NCBI GenBank assembly: GCA_030650265.1
Contig: JAUSEJ010000848.1
Span: 1 to 6,230, forward strand
DNA: 6,230 bases
Direction of reading: 5' to 3'
Source: Dehalococcoidia bacterium
GTDB taxonomy: Bacteria; Chloroflexota; Dehalococcoidia; JACPQF01
The position numbers were made by a program, and so were the translations under genes. A model generated the notes under the pieces. That model saw nothing but the letters and a program-made list of their open reading frames with translations, had not been told where the DNA came from and searched no databases. This document shows positions 5,453 through 6,230 of this stretch, piece after piece; position 1 is the first letter of the stretch, and each line of letters opens with the position of its first letter.

Positions 5453-6230
5453 AAGGCAGCCGGCGCGGGCTATTGGTATACATCCTAATAGTGCTCTGGA
5501 TAGCCGGGGTTTTCGCCGGATACTACGCCGTTCACAAGCCGTTTGCCGCCGAGTCGTTCCCTGCCATCGCCACTAGTATGGGCAAGCTTCTCAACCCCTG
5601 GTCGGCGGTCGCTTTTGTCGACGCGGTTTTGAATCTAGCAGTCGCCCTGTGGTTGGGACTGGTCGCCTACGGCGCCGGGCGGCTTCTCCTGCGGGCATTC
5701 CATCTGGATTTGACCCGACTGGAAGGCTTAACCCTATCTACCTCGTTGGGCCTTGGCGTTATCTCTATGTTGACCTTCTTTCTCGGACTGACGGGATTCC
5801 TCTACGCCCGGGTCTTCTACGGTTTGTTCGTTGTGGCCAGCTTGGCCATCTTGGTGGTTGCGTTGAAATACAAGGACATCTTTCTGAAGGACGGACCACA
5901 AAGGACGACTATTGGCTTATCTTCGTGTCTTCGTGTCTTTGTGTTTGAAAACCGTCCTAGCCTTCTACTAGCCATATTCATCGCCTTGACAGAGGGTTTG
6001 GCCTTACTCGCCGCCTTGACGCCGCCCTGGGCCTGGGACAGCCTCGTCTATCATCTCACCGGTCCTCAGCTATACATGGCGCAGCATCGCATTTTCGGTG
6101 GCCTGGATGGAATGCACTTCTACTTCCCGCCTTTGGTGGAGATGCTGTTTCTTGACGGAATGCTTCTGAAGGGGCCGATCGTGGCCGGCCTCATCCATTG
6201 GGAGTTTGGCCTCCTCGCCGTCGGAGCCGT
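5449..6230 (+). CDS. GT39-like polytopic membrane glycosyltransferase, 3' end missing
   Basis: The frame is open from the ATG at 5449, in an ATGA overlap with the preceding stop, to the window edge: 260 complete codons and no stop. It begins MKGSRRGLLVYILIVLWIAG, a basic start plus one helix. Hydrophobic segments follow at about residues 50-80, 92-118, 122-140 and 172-192. Next comes PPWAWDSLVYHLTGPQLYMA with D197 and H202, then YFPPLVEMLFLDGMLL with E231. WDxLxYH followed by FPPLxEML is, from memory, the block of GT-C enzymes related to ArnT and PMT, with D197 the likely catalytic acid in the first large external loop. Here it lies after about five helices instead of after the first, as in genes 2 and 3, which suggests an N-terminal extension. 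Residues about 145-170 are a hydrophilic insertion from repeat DNA. The missing C-terminus prevents a closer family call. Confidence 0.8.
   Translation, partial: MKGSRRGLLVYILIVLWIAGVFAGYYAVHKPFAAESFPAIATSMGKLLNPWSAVAFVDAVLNLAVALWLGLVAYGAGRLLLRAFHLDLTRLEGLTLSTSLGLGVISMLTFFLGLTGFLYARVFYGLFVVASLAILVVALKYKDIFLKDGPQRTTIGLSSCLRVFVFENRPSLLLAIFIALTEGLALLAALTPPWAWDSLVYHLTGPQLYMAQHRIFGGLDGMHFYFPPLVEMLFLDGMLLKGPIVAGLIHWEFGLLAVGA
5888..5958 (+). repeat. Two-step hairpin with TTCGTGTC tandem repeat, in frame in the fourth gene
   Basis: An outer stem pairs AGGACGG (5888-5894) with CCGTCCT (5952-5958). An inner stem pairs CACAAAG (5897-5903) with CTTTGTG (5937-5943). The right side carries an 8-base tandem, TTCGTGTC at 5922-5929 and 5930-5937, followed by the variant TTTGTGTT at 5938-5945. 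Sequences of the type 'accacaaagacacgaag ... cttcgtgtctttgtggt' are, from memory, common dispersed intergenic repeats in several bacterial phyla. This copy looks like a degenerate one read through as GPQRTTIGLSSCLRVFVFEN between two helices. Confidence 0.6.

Noticed and set aside
5649..5948. 99-codon forward frame inside the fourth gene
   Set aside because: It is out of phase with the convincing frame from 5449, which continues uninterrupted to the window edge.

Overview
The whole window is protein-coding on the + strand. It holds four head-to-tail genes for large polytopic membrane proteins, the first cut by the left edge and the last by the right edge. All four look like GT-C-fold glycosyltransferases, which use lipid-linked sugar donors, or close relatives: a YfhO-family protein (<1..2235), an AftB-like 'DDAFISFRYARNL' protein (2232..3812, TTG start), a GT39/RgtA-like protein (3809..5452) and a second GT39-like protein (5449..>6230). 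Each junction is a 4-base stop/start overlap (TTGA, ATGA, ATGA). The genes are therefore probably one translationally coupled operon whose promoter and terminator both lie outside the window. No stretch over a few bases is non-coding, and I see no RNA gene, CRISPR array, transposase or complete insertion sequence.

The source is a bacterium of moderately high GC content (by eye). Runs of GT-C genes of exactly this flavour (YfhO plus DDAFISFRYAR plus GT39-like proteins with a small soluble C-terminal domain) are, from memory, typical of Chloroflexota, for example Anaerolineae and relatives. That assignment is an inference without a database search. The likely collective job is decorating or building a cell-surface glycan, glycolipid or glycoprotein on the outer face of the cytoplasmic membrane. 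Acceptor and sugar cannot be read from the sequence.

The most unusual signal is not a gene. Three of the four genes carry stop-free, frame-preserving, hydrophilic stretches that look like dispersed non-coding repeats captured inside reading frames, always between membrane segments. These are a perfect 23-bp inverted repeat (417..474) and a (GGGGAAAA)n G-quadruplex-type tract (178..206) in the YfhO gene; a GGGGAAAAGG direct repeat flanking a 16-bp palindrome (4316..4354) in the third gene; and a two-step hairpin with a degenerate 8-bp tandem repeat (5888..5958) in the fourth. The arrangement recalls Rickettsia palindromic elements that sit in frame inside proteins.
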